64,000 nt of DNA, from positions 1,922,001 through 1,986,000 of the forward strand of contig JAZBRS010000044.1 in NCBI GenBank assembly GCA_037176725.1, given 5' to 3'. The notes under the pieces were generated by a model, which worked only from the letters and a program-made list of their open reading frames with translations, ran no database searches and had not been told where the DNA came from. The translations under genes were made by a program, and so were the position numbers. Source of the stretch: Posidonia oceanica (lineage: Eukaryota > Streptophyta > Magnoliopsida > Alismatales > Posidoniaceae). Below, piece by piece: positions 37,097-48,539 of the stretch. Positions within the stretch are counted from its first letter, which is position 1. Each line of letters begins with the position of its first letter.

Positions 37097-40000
37097 GTCT
37101 CTTCACTTTGTCATTTTGTTTTGCATTTTCTCGTCTGTTAGAAAAGCCTTAAAAAATACAAAACCAATTGGAAAACCAAGCATGAATCTTTTGCTTCCTC
37201 ACATGCGCATATCCCTTCCTGCATGTACATTCCATCCTCCATGCACTGGGCTGGCAGCCCTAACTGCCCGGTTGACACCCGTCACGTCGTCTACCCCCAT
37301 TTTGCTCCCTGGACTGGCAGCCCTAACTGCTCAGTTGACACCCGTTAAAATGTCACATCGGACTGATAGCCCTAACTATCCAGCGATAGGTCCGTCAACT
37401 TATCATCTTGCAAATATCTATCATCTTACTGCAAATACATATCATCACTCGCATCTTACAAAAGACCAAAACATCAAAAAAATCAAAAAATCAAAAACTA
37501 CAAAAACATGCTTTTCCTTCCCGCTGGTTTTGATTTTATGTTTTTTCCTAAAAAAGCAAAAAACCATAAAAATCACAAAATCCACAAAGCCCAAAAACAT
37601 GTGTAAAATCTACAAAACACATAAACATTTGCACAATCCTAAAATTGGCTTTGGACAACAAACAGCGCCGAGAGGATGTCAAACATCGACAATCTCAGGC
37701 AGGTCTCACCTGAGTAGCGTCATTTCTTGCATGTGGTTACAAAGTGAGACTTAAAGGAGAACAGAACATCTCGCTGAGCTCAAAACTCCCTGAAGCGAGA
37801 TCCACCTTATCAAGAGGGTCCACCAGACATGGAGAGGACCAAAGCAGAGCAGAGCATAGCCAGAGGCTGCCTGTACACATTGCAGAGGCTAAAGGTGTAC
37901 GTCGACTAGTCGAACTCTTAACACCTCATCAGGGACCGCTACCCCAAGAGAGCGAAGTCATGCATATCCAAAAGAATAGAGATCATGTGAGCAACAAAAA
38001 AAAAAAAAATGATAACAAGATATGCATGCTGGGCATTAAAGAAAACTGAAGAAAGAAGTTGAAGAAAGAAGATGTCCATGAGAGGACTAACTCGGACAAG
38101 CATCGAAGCCCCCTCAACTTTCAACTCCAAGCACCACATCATCAACTGCATGGGAAACAATATCAGGAGGACTTGGCCCCACCCTCCAAGCGCAGCAGCA
38201 TGCTCCAACCCCTTTGTGCAAACAACAACTACCTCCCTGGCAAGCTAGATGCAACTCCAGTCACTCAAGAGGGGAAAAGAAAAATCAATCTGAGAGCGTT
38301 AAAAGCGGTAGTCGGTCTCCAAGGATTTAAGACAGAGGCTGTGAAGCTACACCCAACGCTCATGCTACCAACATGCAGCCAAAGGCTATACTCTGCAAAG
38401 CTGAGGCCTCATCCCGAGCCAAGAGTGAGAATGAGAGCCACCGACCACAACTCGGCATCGTGTTGCGTGAGGATCGAGAATCCCCTGAGTCAGAACATGC
38501 AGAAGCATCCTCTCGACATCAGCTGCTTTGAATCCTAAGCCACCAAAAACATGCATGCATAATAATCTACCTTCCCTTCTCCCTATTTTCGAAAATCGGA
38601 GTCAAGGACGAGCACTTTTTGCCTGACCTCGCTCAGAGGCTCCGTGCTTCTTAAAAGTTTTGGCCTCCAACCGCGTTGGGAGGTTTGTGATGACTGGCAT
38701 GTTCCATCGTTTGTCACCCCGTGACGCTACGACGCATGCCCACTCTGAGACTAGTGCACACCCACCACGATGGGTCCCCCATTTTCCTTCTTGTATTCCT
38801 CGTACTTTCTTTGCATTTGCATCGCATCTACCCTTTGCATTCCCCTCCGGCATTGCACATTGCACGGTGAGCCCTTACATCCATCTCATGCACCGGGCTG
38901 GCAGCCGTAACTGCCCGGTTGATGCCTGTCAAAATGTCTTTATTGGGCTGATAGCCCTAACTATCCGGCGATGAGTTCGTTAACTCATCACCGGGCTGGC
39001 AACCCTAACTGCTCGGTTGACACCCGTTAAAATGCCACCCCTGGGCTAGTACCCCTAACTACTTGGCTGGCAAACTCGTTAGTTTTGTCTCCACTTTGCA
39101 TTTCGATGCCAAGGGTGCTTTGGCATCTTTATTTGGCTGTCCTTTGGTATCACATTTCCATCTGCATCTGGACTGACATCCCCAACTGTTATGGGAGTGT
39201 CTACGGACCTCTGCCACACCTTCGGGTATGGTATTCCCTTTGCATTCGTGGTTACAAGTTCTCCCACTTGTGATCACCTCTCTCGCCTGACAGACTCGCT
39301 GGCCTATCACCGCCTTCGATACCAGGTGTGTCTGGCAGCCCCTTTGTATCGTCTCACCCTCATTGGGTTGACATCCCCAACTGTCGCGGGAGTGTCTACA
39401 GACCTCTGCCGCACCTTCTGGTTTGGTATCCCCGCCCCTTTCCGCCCTTATTCGGGCCGATAACCCCAACTATCCGGTGATGAGTCCGTTAACTCCTTAC
39501 GGGCTGATAGCCCTAATTACCCGGTGATGAGTCCGTCAACTCCTCGCAGGCTGATAGCCCCAACTATCCGGTGATGAGTCCGTTAACTCCTCGAGGGCTG
39601 ATAGCCCCAACTATCCGGCGATAGGTCCGTTAACTTATCATCCTTTCGTCATGTAGCGTACTTGCATTCTGTTGCATGTCATAGCATATCATTGCATATC
39701 ATCATGTACCTTCTTTGTGTTCTCAGTAGAGTCAGTCCTAGAATTGCATCTCATCATCACACGAACATCACGCGCTTAGGATCCGAACTCCTGGCTCGCG
39801 TATTGCCTAAGGTAGCATCCTCAGCACTCACAACTCTACGCAGCTTTCCTGCTTTGGATGATACTCGTAGTAGTGTGTGGCCCAGGATCGTTTTCTCAGT
39901 CTCGTATGCCCGGCATCACATTGTATATACACTGCATTTCACTGCATAACATCGCATCACATTGCATTCTCATTGCGCTGCTATACTCCATGTAGTCACC

Positions 40001-40557
40001 ACACCAACTTCTGCATTCCGCCTTCCCGGACATGAATCGAACCCCTGATTCACGCATTACTTAAAGTGACATCCTCGGCATCTGCAACTCTGCACAGTTT
40101 GCCTGCTTAAGATGACACCCGAGGTAGTGCACGGCCCAGGATTGCTTCCTTGGCAATACGTGCCTACCACCTCATGCACATCCACAACATCTTATTTTTG
40201 ACACTTGCATCGCCTTCGCCTCAAGAATTCTCAGCGAATGGCGCCCCCGTGCTGAAGCTACTTTGGCCCAACGCACTTTCATCGCCTAACTTTCCCTAAG
40301 TACTGCTCGGCGAGCTTTGCATTGCATTTCCCACCAAACCGTGTGCATGCATCACCCACTTTTTCCCCAGTGGAGTACGGCACAATGAGCATTAGCGTAA
40401 GCATCACATCAGCATACTCATTGCAGCAACGAGTCATGACTTTCGGTGCATCCACCGAATAAGTGACCCACGCCTATAGTAACATCATGCTCATGCCAGC
40501 GTCAGGAGGGGTGTCTTGTCTATCCTGAGCAACGGCCTCGGTCCCCTTGACCTCACT
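37097..40557 (+). other. 3' non-coding interior of Element 1
   Basis: No conserved protein is found here. 37,420-37,640 is A-rich simple sequence and 37,640-38,540 has no motif I recognise. 37,240-37,400 and 38,890-39,640 hold repeated stem-loop modules, listed separately. 39,660-40,200 has repeats of GCCTAAGGTA/ACTCTRCRCAG type. The last 200 bp before the polypurine tract are shared with the minus-strand stub at 32,146 and with Element C. The region takes the place of pol. Confidence 0.55.
37253..39640 (+). repeat. CCCTAA-loop stem modules in Element 1
   Basis: A ~45-60-bp module recurs near 37,253, 37,316, 37,365, 38,900, 38,950, 38,998, 39,174, 39,370, 39,458, 39,504, 39,552 and 39,600. 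Its core is a 5-bp stem around a conserved CCCTAA or CCCCAA loop. The stem takes different but mostly matched forms: GGCAG/CTGCC, GATAG/CTATC and GACA/TGTC. A second stem often follows: GATGAGT, CCGTT, AACTCATC. Both stems change while pairing is largely kept, as expected of an RNA structure. Confidence 0.7.
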
Positions 40558-40571
40558 CAGGGAGGGTCATC
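40558..40571 (+). promoter_or_regulatory. Polypurine tract of Element 1
   Basis: CAGGGAGGGTCATC ends directly at the 3' LTR start TGTAGACACCCC. The same tract in the same place is seen at Element C (47,716) and the minus-strand stub (32,146). Confidence 0.8.
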
Positions 40572-42720
40572 TGTAGACACCCCATTTTTGATAGCTTCGA
40601 CGTTGGTGGACCTTGCTGGAAGCTCACTTGGATTTTGGGATGGCAAATCTCTCTCAAACCCACCCTAAAACCTCACCAAACCCCAAAACCTTCCTAAACA
40701 CACCTAAAGCCTCCCAGAACTCCACCTAAACCTTCCTAAGCCTTAACCCAAGCCTCAACCTAAGCCAAAACACCCAACTTAGCGCTTTAGCCTCTTGGAC
40801 TCTTTGGACACTAGCTGTGGCAGCGTCTTACGTTGGACGCGCTCTATTCTAGCGTCCAATGAGTCGGGACGGCCACCGCCTCTGCTAGCTCCGGCCTGCC
40901 ACTCCCGTCCTCTCCTCCGCCAGTCCGCACTTACTGCTGCGTCCTCTCATCGCTCTCGACCACCTACTACGCGCCATGGCCCACTTACTGCCTTGCCACC
41001 GCGTCCTTTCGTCGCCGGCGGGTCTTCCGGTCTCACCACCATCCACTGCCACTGGCTATCGGCAACCCTGCCACCCGCGACTTTTGCTCCCCTTGCCTGA
41101 CACCACACTTACTTCCCACTACGCCCACGACTCGATACACCCCCACACAGCCCATTCTCCTCGAGGTTGGCCAGAAGTGTGCTAGGACCCATTTCTTCTC
41201 CGTCGGCAACCCACAGGAGAACCCAACACTCCCCAGCCGATTCCACACACCAGCAGCCAACCAAGAACCTGGGGAAGAACCTGAAAGTCCCTCCTAGCCA
41301 CCCCAAATCTTCCCCCACATGCGAGAGAGCCCACAGCAGCCTCCCTCTCCCCGCGAGCTCGCCGCAGTCCGTCCAAGCTCACCGGTCGACCGCGTACATC
41401 TCTTCTAGGCCCATCCCTCATCTCCTCCCTCACATAACGAAGTTTCATAGTGAAGCCTCATAGCTTTCCGGCTCCTCAGTTGGCCGGGAATGCCATGAAC
41501 GTCGGCGGCAAGAGGGGGGAGGTGGGTGGACCAATCCACGCACCCATTTCCAACTTTGAATGCATGTATATGTTCGTAGTTACTTGCTTGTGCTTGCTGG
41601 ATGCTTAGCTTTCCATTTTGAATCGATTTGAGCATCGATTCTGGTTGAGAAGTTTTCCGACTTGTTGGACGCACAGCCTGGTGAGTCCAATGTTGGACGC
41701 ACCCACAACTGCTGGCCTTTTCGTTTATTTATTTTTATACTGCCATGGTTTGAATGCTATATTTATGTGGATCATCTTGCATGCTTCCCTCTATGTTTTT
41801 ATATGCCATGCTTTAAATCATGCATTAATCTTGGCTTGGTTTCATTCTCCATGCATAAGTATCTCCTGCCTAGGTGTAGGACGCGGGAGTTCCCAACGTC
41901 TTATGTTAGACGTTGGTAAAGCCCACGTCTTACACTCCAGTTTATCTTGCTTACATCTTGCATCTTATGATCACTTTATTTTGAGATGTTTAGCTAGCCC
42001 ATGTATGTGCATGTTGATATATGGGTTTTCTTTCAGCTTCTTGTAGGTTTATGTCATGTTTTTATCAATTTGCATGTAGCAGATTTTATGTCCCTGTCTG
42101 CTCTGTGTTGGACGCAGAATGCTCTAGCATCCTATGTTGGACGCTGTGTATTCCAACGTCCAACACTCTACAGTGTTTTAAATCATGTTCATGCCTGCAT
42201 CATGCCCTTAAATCCCTTCTGGTTTATTATCTTGCTTGTCTAGCCTAATCTACATGTTCTCCTGCTACCACATTGCATTTGCATCATGTTTCCGCACCCA
42301 GCATGCATGCATTTCTTTCAAAACCCAGGCTCAGCTGTTGGACGCTAGGGAGCACAGCTTCCAATGTTGGATGCCGGCGGTCACAGCGTCTAACACCCTC
42401 TGCTAGTTTAAAATCATTTTAATGCTTGCATTTAATTTCCGAGCTTTGTGCTTTGATCTTTCAGCATGGTTTATCTTCCCATAGCTTTTTTTAATTGCAT
42501 TAAAACATCTGTTTTCAAAACTTGCATACTTTCCTTGCAATTTTACTGTCCCCTGTGTTGGACGCTAGCTGTTCCAGCGTCCAACATAGGATGCTGGTCA
42601 GTACAGCGTCCAATGCTTTACAGTTTGCTGCACACTGATTTTCAGTGCCGATTTCGTTTTGGTTGTCACTTTTCGCACTTTGTCGCCTCCGATACATGCC
42701 TTGACACCCATGCATGCTGC
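40572..42720 (+). repeat. 3' LTR of Element 1, cut by Element C
   Basis: It starts TGTAGACACCCCATTTTTGA and parallels the 5' LTR throughout, including the odd cassette with ACGTC arms (41,876). It continues past the point where the 5' LTR is broken, with a further cassette at 42,557, and stops at 42,720 (CATGCATGCTGC) within the block corresponding to ~36,270 of the solo LTR. GCTGC (42,716-42,720) is the candidate target duplication of Element C. Confidence 0.85.
40803..42614. repeat. Double-hairpin cassettes, 3' LTR of Element 1
   Basis: Cassettes at 40,803-40,860, 41,664-41,700 (second unit lacks its 3' arm), 41,876-41,933, 42,107-42,164, 42,337-42,394 and 42,557-42,614. Spacings from 41,664 are 212, 231, 230 and 220 bp; the 212 reflects the deletion. 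Confidence 0.9.
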
Positions 42721-44279
42721 TGTAGTAATCCTGAAATATCGAATCGTCCATGCACGATGCCAAAGCTCGCATGCACCAATCGACATTAGGTTCACTATAC
42801 GCGGCGGAATCCGAGGTAGGAAACTTGACTCGGAAATGCTGGCGAAACGAGGAAAAAGAAATGACAAGACAAATCAGAGTCACCACCATGTGTATTAAGT
42901 TGGGAGACAATGAAAATCGAGGGTAATGCATGAAAAGACATGCAAAATCAGATGCAAAGAGGATGCAAAGAGATACGATGCAATGCAATGCAATGCTATG
43001 CTATGACTCGTGCCTAGGATGAAGGAAATGGTCATTGCGGGCCAAGAGAAAGGGCAAGGACTCCTGTTACACATGGGGAAGGTGTTAGGCACCCCCGATA
43101 CGTTCGAGAATCGGTCTATTTTAGGCTATCTCGCTCGCAAATGCAGGAAAATGCTTGCCTAATGGTTAAATGCAATGAATGTCTGAAGGCATGCTCTAAT
43201 GTGTGCTCTAAGTGCTAAGATGTGTGTAAGGAATTAAACGTGCAAGCTATGTGCTCAGCAACGCTACTAGTGTTCCGAACGGGCAAGCCCTGGTTCGTGA
43301 GAACTCTTAGGCAGTAAGCATCATTGCCCTAATGCAAATGCAAGCGATAAAACAAAACAGCGGTGGAAACAATGCAATGCGATCGACATGTAGGGGAAAA
43401 CGAAAGCAGACGCGAAAAACGGTGCAAATGCAGGCAATAAGCGAAAGAAAACAAACGTTGGCGTGCAAAACGGTGCAAATGCAAGCGGTATGTAAAGAAA
43501 ACAAAGTGGGCACGCAAAATGATGCAAATGCAAGCAAAAACGAATACGGGCACGCAAAATGGTGCAAATGCAAAAGAAAATGAATGCGGACACACAAAAC
43601 GATGCAAGTGCAAAAGAAAACAAATGTGGATGCGCAAAACGATGCAAATGCAAGCAACAGGCGAAGGAAAAGCAAAAGCGGGTGCGGCAAAATCTAATCT
43701 ACATGCATGAGAAGACAGAATGCGAAAACAATGCATGCAATGCAAATGACAAGGCAATGAATGCTATGCAGTGCTTCAGATGGGCTTATCTTGAGAATCT
43801 GAGGCCTGATCTGAGATAACTTTGGTTTAAATAACAGGTCATTCAACCGGAAAGACCTACATAGTTAGATCGCGAAGATCCAACGGTCCGATCAAAAGTT
43901 ATTCAGAAAACAAGTCAGATGGCTCAAGGGCCAGCAAAAGTGGACTAAATAGGGATCTAAGTGCAAATTAGCCCTAAGTGTGTGCAAATGCAAGGTGTCT
44001 TACATGTTAGGAGGCTAACAATGCCTAAGTGGATGCATGGGAATTATATGCAATGATATGGGGATGCAATGCATGTAGGAATGCAAATGCAGGGACCTAT
44101 GTGCAATTAAAAAAACTATAGGGGCCTACAAGCAAAATGTCCCTATGTGTGTGCAAAACAGGGTGAATGCATGCCAGGATGCTAATGCAACAATGCATGG
44201 GCAGAATGCAAGGTTAATAGCAAGATATGCATGCAAAAATGCAAGAAATGACCTAAATGCAGTTTTTGAAAACATGTAG

Positions 44280-45265
44280 GACCTAAGTGCAATGCAAAGG
44301 AAGTGTGCAAACATGCAAAAGTTGGCAAATAAGAACTGACATGCAATTCAGGAAAACAGTTGGGCTTTAATGCAATGCAATATGGTTTAAAAATGCCATT
44401 TAAATGATGCATGTATGCAAAAAGGACTTAAATGCAAATAAAATAAGTTTCTGGACTTTTTTGCAATGCAATAAGATAAAAAACCAGATTTAAATGCCAT
44501 GGATGAATGCTCTGAGGACTGATTTGCAATTAAAACATGATTTTGGACTAAACAGCAATGCCATATAGTTTAAAACATGATTTAAATAAACGATTCAAAG
44601 CAAAATGGACTAATACGCAATTAAAACATTTTTATGGGTTTTTTTGCAATGCAATATAGTTTTAAAACGTGCTTTAAATGAAATCTACAACTGAGCAGGA
44701 CTGATGTGCAAATAAAACAAAAGGCAGGGCAAAAAATGCAATGCAATAAGGTAAAATATGATATTTAAACATTGTAAATGCATGCTTTGGACTAAAATAC
44801 AATAAAAGTAAAATGCATGATTAAAAATGCAATGCAATATGGTAAACATGCTATTTAAATGAACTGATATGCAAATAGAGGACTTACATGCAAATAAAAT
44901 ATAACACAGAATTAAAGATGCAATGCAATATGGTAAATATGCTATTTAAATGATATGCTAAACAAACAGAGGACTTACATGCAAATAAAACATAACACAG
45001 AATAAAAAAAGCAATGCAATATAGTTTCTATGCCATTTAAATGAATTGATCAACTGGCACAGGACTGGAATGCAATAGAAACAAACCTAGGGACCTAAAG
45101 GCAATGCATGCTTTAAACTAACATTTCAATGATTTTAAATGAATATACGAAGGACCTGCGTGTAATTAAAATAAGCGCTGGACCAGACTGCAATGCAATA
45201 AGATTTAAATCCAAATTTAAATGAATTGCAAACCACAGCAGGACCCAAAAGCAAATAAAATAAAT
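44280..45265. repeat. ~91-bp tandem repeat in the 3' LTR of Element C
   Basis: The landmark GGACT(T/G)AYATGCAAWTAAAA recurs near 44,426, 44,517, 44,609, 44,699, 44,789, 44,880, 44,973, 45,064, 45,152 and 45,241, at steps of 88-93 bp. It alternates with GCAATGCAATATGGTTTAAA and ATTTAAATG. The equivalent array in the 5' LTR is at about 62,000-62,985. Confidence 0.85.
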
Positions 45266-46739
45266 TGCAGCATTTTAATCTAATGCACCAAACCAAACAA
45301 AAATCAAAACTATACATAATTACAGTGCTACAGTGTTGCCCGACACTACTGCACCTTCACCGGGGAAGAAGGGCTACGCGGCGGCGGGAGGCTGGCCTGA
45401 GGCCCAGGGAGGCTGGAGGCGGTCCGTCTGGAGGCACCGATGGCTTCGGCGGCGATCGGCGGTTGCTGGTGCGCTCTGCCGGCCTCGGTGGCTTTCTGCA
45501 AAGGAAGCCAAAGGCGGAGGAGGCGCGGAGGGCTGCTGCAATGCATGGAGGCTGCTGGGCGAGCTTCCCAGTGCTCAGGCGAAGCTCAGGGTGCTGATGT
45601 GGAGGCACTGCGGTGGCAGAGGCGGTTGGTCAACCTCGGCGGCTACTGCAGAGGAGGAGGAGGACGGGACAGGAGCTGGTGGCTGCGGAACGGGTCAGGC
45701 AGCGTTGGACCAGCTCTCAGGAGGTCCAGCGAAGGTCTGGGGAAGATCCAGAGGCCTGGGGAGGTGCGGAGCGCCAGGTCGAACTCGGCAGAGGACTCCA
45801 GCAGTTGTAGAGGCAGAGGAGGTGCATGGGGCTGCGGCGACGGTCGCACGGGGGAGGAGTAGATCGGGGAAGTCCTAGCGAAGCTCGGGGGAGGCTCTGG
45901 AGCGGCGGAGGAGGCCTGGAACTCATGGCGCGCGGCGGCGGAGCTCAATGCTCGTCGGGGAAGACGACACTATAGCGGCGGAGCTGATTTCCTAGGCTAG
46001 GCCTCTAAACTTACTCCTAACGATCTAGAAAGCTTCGTAGACATGGACGGAGGCTAAAAGTACAATTGGTTACCTATGACGATGGTCGGCGTGTGCTGGC
46101 AACGTCGAGTTGCCTTTGACAGAGCGGACGGAGCTCGTTGTGGCGCTTCGGAGGTCGACGGAGGCACGTGGCGATCAGAGGCAGCTCCTGGCATTCTGGC
46201 GGAGGTCCGGAGCTATCCAGAAGTGGATTGCGCCACTCCAGAAGGGAATGCGGATTTTGGGTTGACTACTGACTGTGCGGGCTCTTTCCAGCTCGGTGGC
46301 GCTCTGGGTTGCTGTGAGGTGGTTTCTAGGATCGTGGGGATGCAAGGAAGAAGATGGTGGTCGTGCGAAGGGCTGCGGGTGGCTAGGATGCTTGGGAGGA
46401 AGAGGGGAAGCTACTGTGCTGGAGAGGAAGAAGAAGGGGATTTTGCTCTGGGAAGGTGCTGTGCGTGCTGTGCTTCTGAATTGCCGACCCTTGGAAGGGA
46501 AGAGAGGGAGTTGGTTTTGTTCTGGGCTAGGCAATTGAGTGGGCATGGGCGTGCAGAAGGGAAAGGGAATGGGTTGCAGGTATGGCAGTGGCTGCAGAGG
46601 TGAACGAGGTGGTTCTATGAGACGGCCACTGCCGGACGATGGCGTGGACATCTCCAGGCAGTGAGTGGGTGCAGGGGTTGAGTGTCGGCGGCTGTGCGGC
46701 GTTGGGTGTGTCTGCAGGAGGTGGAGTGTTGGGTGGAAG

Positions 46740-47490
46740 TTTTGAAGCAGGCGGGAGAAGGAGGAAGGAGAGGAGAAGGATCGTGGGCTAGGGAGAAAAA
46801 GAGAAAGGAGAAGGAGGAAGTGGCTGGGCCGGGTTGGAGGGAAAAAATAAAAAGAAAAAAGAAGGAAAAAGGGGGAGAAGGGAAGAGATGGGCTCAAGCC
46901 TGAGGAAAAAGAAAGAAAGAAATAAAAGCAGGAGTTGTTGGGTCGGGCTAGAGAGTGGGGAAGAAGAAATGAAAAGAAAAAGGAAGGGAAGGAAGAAAGA
47001 AAGAAGGAGGAAAGAAGAGGAAAAGAAAGGAAGAAAAAGAGAAGGAAGGTGGGAGAATTGGGCTGGGCCCAGAAATAGAAAAAAAGGTGAAAAAGGAAGT
47101 TGGGTTGGGCTAAGGAGTGGAAAGAAAAGAATGAAAGAAAGAAAGAAGGAAAGAAAGGAGGAAAGAAAGAAAGAAAGAAAAGGGGGAAGAGTTGGGTTGG
47201 GCCTAATGGCCCCGGCCCTTGAAGAAATAAAAGAAAAAGAAAAGGGGGTGGAGAAGAAGAAAAAAGAAAGTAAAAAATTAAATAAAATAGAATAAAATAA
47301 AGTAAAATAAGATAAAGAAAAGAAAAGAAGTGAGGAGGAGAATGAGTGGGCTGGGCCAATGGGTCCATGGAGAACAAAAATAGAAGAAAGGAAGAATGGA
47401 AAAGAAGGGGAAAGAGAGAAGAGAAAGAGGAGAGAGAAAAAGAAAGAGAAGGATAATCAGAGGACAAAGAAGGAGAAGAGCTTGGGCTTG
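46740..47490. repeat. Near-homopurine tract (~750 bp)
   Basis: The plus strand is almost wholly A and G (GAAA, GGAA, AAAGAAAG blocks), interrupted by short GGGCTGGGCC/TTGGGT words about every 80-120 bp. The long frame on the other strand (46,175-47,500, Ser/Phe/Leu/Pro-rich) is a product of this composition. Confidence 0.9.
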
Positions 47491-47715
47491 TGCAATGCAT
47501 AGGAGTGTCCTGTGCTAACCTAGGGTTTAAATGCCGACCTAGGGTTTAGGAGATGCTATCCTAGAGCTTTTCTAGGATTTTAGGAGAGATTTACGTAGAG
47601 TTTTTCTAGGATTTTGGAGAGTGGTTTTGGGTTAAAAAAAGATGCTGTTTTGGGTTTAATTTTCAGGATTTCAGAAAGAACCACCAATTGAGCATGTCAA
47701 AATGGGGTGTTTATA

Positions 47716-47729
47716 GATGCCCCTCCCTA
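47716..47729 (-). promoter_or_regulatory. Polypurine tract of Element C
   Basis: The minus strand reads TAGGGAGGGGCATC directly before the LTR start, matching the tracts of Element 1 and the stub at 32,146. Confidence 0.8.
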
Positions 47730-47864
47730 AGCGAGGTCAAGCGAAGTGAGACCATGGCTCAGGGTTGACAAAGACACCTCACCTGACGTCAAAGAGAGCT
47801 AGGTGTTGCTGTAGGCGTGAGTCATTTATCCGGTGGATACGCCGGAGATCATGACCCGCTACCA

Positions 47865-48200
47865 AAATGCGAATGCAAAATGCAGATGCGAATGCTGATG
47901 CGATGCAGATGCGAATGTCGATGCAATGCTGATGTTAAACCAAAAATGCACCAATGCATGATGCTATGCATGAAGAGTTGCTGTGCTGATGTATGGTGAT
48001 GCAAATGCTGATGCAATGCTGATGTTGAACAAAAAATGCACCAATGCATGATGCTATGCATGAAGAGATGCTGTGCTGATGCATGGTTATGCAAATGCTG
48101 ATGCAACGTTGATGCGATGCAGATGCGAATGCTGATGCGATGCAGATGCGAATGCTGATGTGATGCAGATGTGAATGTCGATATGCTATCGATGTTAATG
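47865..48200. repeat. GATGC-type simple repeat with an ~88-bp duplication
   Basis: Variants of GATGCGAATGCTGATGC fill the stretch. A segment containing CACCAATGCATGATGC and GAAGAGWTGCTGTGCTGATG is present twice, at about 47,945-48,000 and 48,033-48,090. Confidence 0.85.
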
Positions 48201-48364
48201 CTGATGTTGAACCAATATGCTAGTGGTGTGCTGCGCCAGGCTCCGCTAAGGGAGGCGCGAGCGATGCATGCATGTGATGCGAGATGTGACCCTGCTGGGG
48301 AAAACATATGATGATCGTGTGTATGGTGCTGATGCTGCTATCTAGCATGTAATGTTGATGCAAT

Positions 48365-48535
48365 GAATTATGAGTTGACGGACTCATTGCCGGATAGTTT
48401 GGGGTTATCGGCCCGAGGAAGGGACACTAGACAGGGTGACGGTTGTCGACCGAGCAGTTAGGGCTGTTAGCCTAGAAAAGCAAGGGGCTTGACAATTTGA
48501 CGGTGTCAACTGAGAAGTTAGGGCTGCCAGCCCGT
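48365..48535 (-). repeat. CCCTAA-loop stem modules in Element C
   Basis: On the minus strand three modules like those of Element 1: GGCAG with loop CCCTAA (~48,528), ACAG/CTG with CCCTAA (~48,470) and GATA/TATC with ACCCCAAAC (~48,410). The last is followed by ATGAGT, 6 nt, ACTCAT, a perfect second stem. They lie between the coding part and the 3' LTR, as in Element 1. Confidence 0.65.
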
Positions 48536-48539
48536 AGGG

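Larger units (their letters stand above)
27146..42720 (+). mobile_element. Element 1: giant Tat-type Ty3-gypsy, plus strand, nested and non-autonomous
   Basis: Its 5' LTR (27,146) and 3' LTR (40,572) share the start TGTAGACAC[C/T]CCATTTTT and long, nearly identical stretches, for example 28,340-28,960 with 41,720-42,330. The 3' LTR is preceded by a polypurine tract; the 5' LTR is not. Between them lie a foreign minus-strand LTR, a plus-strand gag remnant, a solo LTR and a non-coding 3' region. No protease, reverse transcriptase, RNase H or integrase is recognisable. The 3' LTR is cut at 42,720 by the insertion of Element C, so its last part lies beyond the window. Confidence 0.75.
42721..47715 (-). 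repeat. 3' LTR of Element C (4,995 bp)
   Basis: On the minus strand it starts TATAAACACCCCATTTTGA at 47,715, where relatives start TGTAGACACCCC, so the first G has mutated. It ends GGATTACTACA at 42,721. In minus-strand order it has a pyrimidine-only tract (47,490-46,740), a GC-rich stretch (46,600-45,340), a 91-bp tandem array (45,260-44,280), GCAAATGCAA-rich sequence, the GTTAGGCACCCCC and GGTGGTGACTC blocks and the shared end. It has no double-hairpin cassettes. Confidence 0.88.

Noticed and set aside
43307..43757. Overlapping Phe/Leu/His/Cys-rich minus-strand frames, repeated at 61,024-61,474
   Set aside because: They come from GCAAATGCAA simple repeats in the LTR; the repetition in the other LTR is expected and not evidence of coding.
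45265..45878. Ala/Gly/Arg-rich frames in the GC-rich part of Element C's LTR (also 63,041-63,708, 27,379-28,050, 40,795-41,463)
   Set aside because: High GC content makes long frames likely by chance, several frames and both strands are open together, and no motif is recognisable.
46175..47500. 441-codon minus-strand frame rich in Ser, Phe, Leu and Pro
   Set aside because: It is the pyrimidine strand of a GA-rich tract within an LTR; the composition explains the lack of stops and no motif is present.
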